Assembly (NCBI GenBank): GCA_936450465.1
Contig: OW388289.1
Span: forward strand, 79,410,593-79,474,592
Direction of reading: 5' to 3'
DNA: 64,000 nt
DNA from: Gibbula magus
Lineage: Eukaryota > Mollusca > Gastropoda > Trochida > Trochidae
Below the pieces are notes generated by a model. That model saw only the letters and a list, made by a program, of their open reading frames with translations, had not been told where the DNA came from and did no database searches. Every line of letters starts with the position of its first letter. The stretch's first letter is position 1. Position numbers and translations under genes: made by a program. Positions 59,025-64,000 of this stretch are shown here, one piece after another.

Positions 59025-61044
59025 CTATTTTGCCAACCCTTGTTGTGCTAGGATAATAGTGAACTGAATGTGTTTGAATATCACGCTTACGAGTTCAATA
59101 TTTGAGTGTTAATAAAGTGGAAAAAATCATTTCATCAGAGTTGCCGTTTCCTTTATAAGCGTTAACCCATTAAACGGAAGTTTAAAGTCCCAATCATTAA
59201 GACGTTGATACGGCCAAGTGCTTAAATCAAAGATAATGTTTATGTGTGGGATTATACACTCTTTATCATTACGCGTTGTGACGTAATTTACATTCAGGTA
59301 AAGTGTATTACAACGCACTTCAACTGAATTATTGGATATTTGCGTTTAAAGCTACTCAAAGCATATTGTTTATTTGTGTGTGATAAATAAAATACCCAAC
59401 GTATTCCCGTTGCAGAATTCACCAAATCTGCTGTAAGATGGTAATTTTAGAAGAAAGGTTCCTACATGTAAGTACAAAACTTCACTTATTGACAGTAATA
59501 TGCTCTCGAAGTATATAAGCAGCTCATTGTTAGGAAATAGTGAATCACAATCAGCAGAAAGCCTGTCCAAAACTAGTTTCTTATTCTGTTTACCAGCTGT
59601 ATGCGTTATGGGACAAACTCAATATCATATAGTGTTGTGTTATGGAAGTTTACACAGGGCCCTATTTCTATGCACAATATATCGTGTTTATTTGTACCGT
59701 GTGTTTAACAATAAAACTACCCATGAGGTAGCTGTCACAATAAGGGTTCTTGACGCTATATAATTGAAACATTTGTGCATTGACAAAATCTATTAGTTGT
59801 GGCATTTCGTCTAAATCTTTTGAAACAATGGTTGTTTTTACTATCTAAAGAAAATTGATGTACACCATAACAAAACTAAAATGGCTCTATATATGTCTTA
59901 AGATCATTTTAGAGGTAATATGATTGTATTTTCTTTAGTTCTGTTGTATTGCAGAAATTGAAATGTGGCCCTGGTAGCTATTTGTGTAAATGCTGTAACA
60001 TATTTGTTTTGGGCATATATTTTGTGAGTCGAAAGAGACTTAACGCCATTTAACGGTCGTTTAATAAATCGTTTTATAGTTATGATTATAACTGCAATGC
60101 AATGGTGTCTGTTACCTCTATGTCATGGATACTGTATTTGAACACCCAAGCAAATATTCGGAAGTAGTTGCACAAGTGTTTCTTGGCGCCTGTTTCACTT
60201 ATCACTGTTCTCTTTGTATGATCTCGAGATCTTATCCTTTTCTTGATGCATCACGCGAAGTAAGAATTTTTCATTTGAGAAATGCAGGATATAAGAAAAG
60301 AATAATTGAGATGTGCATTCCAGCAAATTACTTTTTTATGAACGGTTAATGGCAAGTGTAGGAAATGAATTCAAACGGACAGTGAAGTGTGTCATTGTTC
60401 TTCTTAGATTTAAAACAGGAGAATTGAGCGTGTCAGCTTTGTAATTTATCTTGAGAAATGTGAAATAGCTATACAACTGTGCAACACTTCCCTGCAAAGC
60501 CCACATTCACCTAACATTCTTATAACAGTATGCAGTAAACACCGCTCCAAACAATTATGTTCAATGTCAATGGATACATGTAAGTTACATAGATCATAAA
60601 CAGTTTTCTTTAACCACACAATTGCAAATCCATGATCAGTATAGACCGGTTCAAGTTTAAAATTCAAAATTTCTCAGACGTGGTAAATAAAGGTATGGTT
60701 TCAAAAAGAAAGACATGCATGTGCAGACTGCGAAAAAGGTTTTTATCTCGGGACGTCATGTCTTCGCACAACAGCTGTGTAAAAATGTGACTACATCATT
60801 AGAGTACATATGCATAAATAGCAATATACTTATTTGTACTGACACTTATTACACTGTGCATCTCTTTTGGTGATGATTGATAATAGAGGGATTAATGGTT
60901 CACGTGTCGAAAGGTACAAGTTTGTGAAATACTATAAATAATATGAAACCATATATCCGTTTCTCTAACTCTGAAATCTAATTTATTTAGTATCAACAGC
61001 TTGACAATGTGTTTGATGGGTGTATATCTTTCGCGCATTTCTGT

Positions 61045-61905
61045 ATGCTAAATTGTATGTTGTTTTAAGGAGAAATCGAACTCACTTACAGTAACATTTT
61101 GCGACAACAATTTATTGTTGTGAATAAGTCTCAAAATATATGAATTAAATTTTGTTAACCATAGATTTATCAATAAACTAACGGAAATCGCTTAAATTTA
61201 CCGCAACGTCTATTTAACGGCCATTTTATGACATGCATGACGTTAACGTCAACAATATTCGCGGTAAATATATTACTATGTGTGTTATTTCAATTACATA
61301 CATATTTTCAGTAAGTGTTGAATATAAATCGCCTTGTATAATTAACTGACAGTTGTTCTTCCATAAACATTCTTAGATTGATAGTGTATTCAATATTAAT
61401 TACATGATATGATGAATAACGTTCGGTGACCCCCTGTTATTATTTCTGAATTCTTTTGTTTATTCAAAAGCGCACATCATATTACAGTTTTAGCACATTC
61501 TAAAATATGTGTGCCAGCGAAAAATCCTGTTGAATAGCCGAAAAACGAGGATAAAAATGCCGTTTTTATTTAAAAACTGACTAATTTTATTTCATTTTCC
61601 TTAAGAGTGTCATTAATTTCAAAATATAAACTTGCTATGTATCCATGGTTGTGATTAAAATGTATCTGGAAGGATTCTGAGTTTAATGGTTGAAAGCGCG
61701 CACTTTATTTAAGTAGGTGAAATCGGTCAAAAATAGCATAATTTGCTGACAGGGGTTTTACTATTGACACCGATAACTTTTTAAATCATTCGGTGACCCA
61801 AATGTTCTTACATTTTTGGATAAAAGTCATTATCAACTTGCTATTTTGAAAAAATAAGCGAATTCTAAAATATTTTGTCTCATCGTCCCATCTCTCCATA
61901 AGTAA
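61045..61905. other. D2-specific segment without recognised gene
   Basis: Relative to D1 (a join near 49805-49815) D2 has about 860 extra bases here. It contains CGACAACAATTTATTGTTGTG (a short stem) and two similar words, GTTCGGTGACCCC (61421) and CATTCGGTGACCCA (61788). No open frame or clear termini, so it may be an old insertion or a D1 deletion. Confidence 0.4.
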
Positions 61906-62674
61906 CAATTTAATGAAAACAGTAGGCAATGCATTTTAGTGAAACTTATTGTCCAGGCCAGCATGAAGAAATAAAAGCACGAGCGTTTCAAGAAGTCCGT
62001 TCCATTGACATTAGTTATACTGTGTATTTCGCCTACTACTTCAGTCTGACATCTGTCATGAGAAAAAGGATTGTGGTACTGAGCTGTCTGCATGTCATTC
62101 AGAATATCAAACAGAAATTTTGATTATTGTTACAAGACCGGGGGGCAAGTGTTTACCTTATAAAAACCTAATACCTGGTTATTTCCACTCAAAATTGTGA
62201 GCAGAACTCAAAGTTTTGTCTAAATAACGTTTTACTGACGTTGGACAGGTCCGTGGCTACAAACTGGAATTCTATTTAACTGTTTCTCACGATATTCCAA
62301 ACATATTCCAAAACCTTTAAATAAACTGCAATTGATATATTCCAAGTGATTTGAAGGAAGTTCAAAGTATGTCATTTGAACACATTTGAAAAGTTAATAA
62401 TTTATGACCTGGGTCAAGTCAAAGATATCTTAAAATTCATCTGAAAGATATCTTTATTCTATTTAAAGAATACATCACAGCTACACATCATGTTAGCTAT
62501 GATGTATTTCTGTACTTTTCAGTGCAGATTTATATGTGTCTCCTGATAAGCCCAACCCAAGTAATCAAAAGCAATAACATTTCCATTACCAGTAAGGTCT
62601 TAAATCTATTTAAGAAATGTTAAACGCTTTTAGACCTACACGCTTCCTCTTCATATTAATGATTCCAATTACAG

Positions 62675-62818
62675 CTGAAAATTCATCAAAAGCTTGAACA
62701 GAATTCTCAGCCTACAAAGGCCCTTAATAGCTCAGCAATGAAAATGGGCCTAGACGTAATTTCCTTTGACCTTCTTGAATCTGTATCTGATGTGTACACC
62801 ACCAGAGGGAGAACATAA
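62675..62818 (+). CDS. Exon-like stretch in D2, broken in D1
   Basis: After an acceptor-like CCAATTACAG the frame is open for 47 codons: LKIHQKLEQNSQPTKALNSS, then MKMGLDVISFDLLESVSDVY. The matching D1 sequence (50654 onward) is interrupted by several stops. The GLDVISFD part is loosely like GFNVIPWD of stretch a3, which raises the possibility that the D units descend from the same gene family. That similarity is short and may be chance. Confidence 0.25.
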   Translation: MKIHQKLEQNSQPTKALNSSAMKMGLDVISFDLLESVSDVYTTRGRT

Positions 62819-64000
62819 CCATAAGAATTGTTTACCAAAACTGCACAGTTGAAAATGATTATTGTTCAGTTCTCAAATTCTATGCAAACTTGTTTTCACA
62901 GTTCTCATTATCATTCAAAGTTGTGTAGTCTTATCACAACGGGTTGCTTGTACACTTCCTGCTAAATTTCTTCTTTTCTTGTGGAAAAATACCATCATTT
63001 GTTTCAGAACTTTACAAACTGCGCGAATCGCGTATCGTACTGCAACTTTAAACTCAAATAAATTGTTTAAAAATTACATATCCGAATGTACATTCTCCTG
63101 AGAAAATCTATAATATGTGTGATATGTTTGTGTGAACTTTATTGAAATTCATAAAGCTTTTACACATTTCTATTTAAATCAGCTCACTTTCCCAAGACAG
63201 AAAAATACACTCACAACATATTACATTCCACTTATATTACAATAAGTACAACTTTTAACTTGTTTGTTCAAAATACAGCTTGTTATCAACTTACAATAAC
63301 ATGATTTATGGACGAAAGGGATTTTGATTAATCTCTCATCTTGCTAGACAGTCCACACTATTAAATCAATGACTACATGTACATATCACCTCCCATAATA
63401 TTAACATTAGGGGGGAACAGGCCCTAATGACTTTGAGAGAAGATAAGTAAGTCGGAATAAAATATGTTGAAATAAAAGCTTCCAGTGCATAAAGGTTAGT
63501 CCTATTCTTGTTCGCTGTAGCATGACATGATTGTGTTCCTTGATAAGGGTTTGAGTTGTAAGATTTATATGGCCATAGCTCTTCAATATCATTGGTGCAA
63601 TTTGTTGCTCATTTGATAGTTCTGCTTTACCTATTCAGGTATATTTGCGAACAATGAAACAAACAAAACAACAATAAACAGTGTCGCTTGCCAAGGCTAT
63701 GGCAATGCAATGACAATCTTACATACGGGTAGATTATGATTCATTTGTTTTAAAGCAAGCATTCACTAACAGATCAAAGTAGAAAAGAGGTTCAAAGAAA
63801 AAATGATAAGCTTGGTCTTATATCATTCCGGGATGAATGCGTGTCATGTTCATGTCAAAGCAATGAATATTGAATAGTTGGACAAATACATTAAACATTA
63901 CAAAATGAAATCAATATGTGAATGTATGAAACAAGCAACATTTCGATGATATTTTATTTGATTGAACCGAATATAAACTTAACCAGTGATAAACATAAAC

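Larger units (their letters stand above)
54700..64000 (+). repeat. Diverged long duplication, copy D2 (runs off the window)
   Basis: Second copy of the D duplication, about 12 kb downstream of D1 and in the same orientation. It is still matching D1 at 63870 and so continues past the right edge. Private insertions include a mariner (55342-56491), a segment of about 950 bp around 58.4-59.5 kb with a small GC-rich ORF, and a segment of about 860 bp at 61045-61905. Apart from the features listed, I see no gene. Confidence 0.75.

Noticed and set aside
1..64000. CRISPR arrays, tRNA or rRNA genes, prophage or viral genes
   Set aside because: I scanned for short regular direct repeats with spacers, tRNA T-loop words and conserved viral motifs and saw none. 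The repeats present are long duplications and transposons.

Overview
The window looks like a nuclear contig from an AT-rich invertebrate. A bivalve mollusc is my best guess, from the many ACATGTACATG words, the dense non-autonomous transposons and the tandemly duplicated gene family. There is no operon structure, no rRNA or tRNA gene and no long single-exon gene; exon-like open stretches are short and some keep splice signals. Nothing suggests a bacterium, phage or virus.

Layout. 1-1078 is flank with no recognised gene. 1079-40205 is a head-to-tail triplication (units 1079-13386, 13387-26319, 26320-40205). Each unit contains two diverged halves of about 6-7 kb, and each half carries a series of short plus-strand exon-like stretches. 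Their order and short motifs (a W..ITDG turn, a W-D-R-V helix, an LVT..(V)EL.N..NTL stretch) remind me of the N-terminal part of TRPM-type channels: first the SLOG-like domain, then the linker repeats. No copy is intact in every stretch, so this is probably a decayed or partly decayed TRPM-like tandem cluster. The family call is tentative.

The middle unit is a mosaic. Up to about 19.2 kb it matches unit 3; after that it matches unit 1. One unequal crossover in a two-unit array gives exactly this. Several mobile elements sit in one unit only, so the other units preserve the empty site: a TTAA-type MITE in unit 1 (9699-10395) and two Helentron/HINE-like elements with terminal palindromes in unit 2 (21288-22051) and unit 3 (31443-32776).

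40206-42149 is unassigned apart from a 90-bp tandem duplication. 42150-51750 and 54700-64000 form a second, older and more diverged duplication, also with a period near 12 kb, running off the right edge. Inside it lie a short relative of the unit 3 Helentron-like element (45615-45978), a 3.1-kb foldback element with GGCCGCC-rich arms and a decayed transposon ORF (46297-49412), a degenerate mariner (55342-56491), a 34-bp poly-C run and a small GC-rich ORF (58812-59024).

All family names come from reading motifs by eye; no searches were run.
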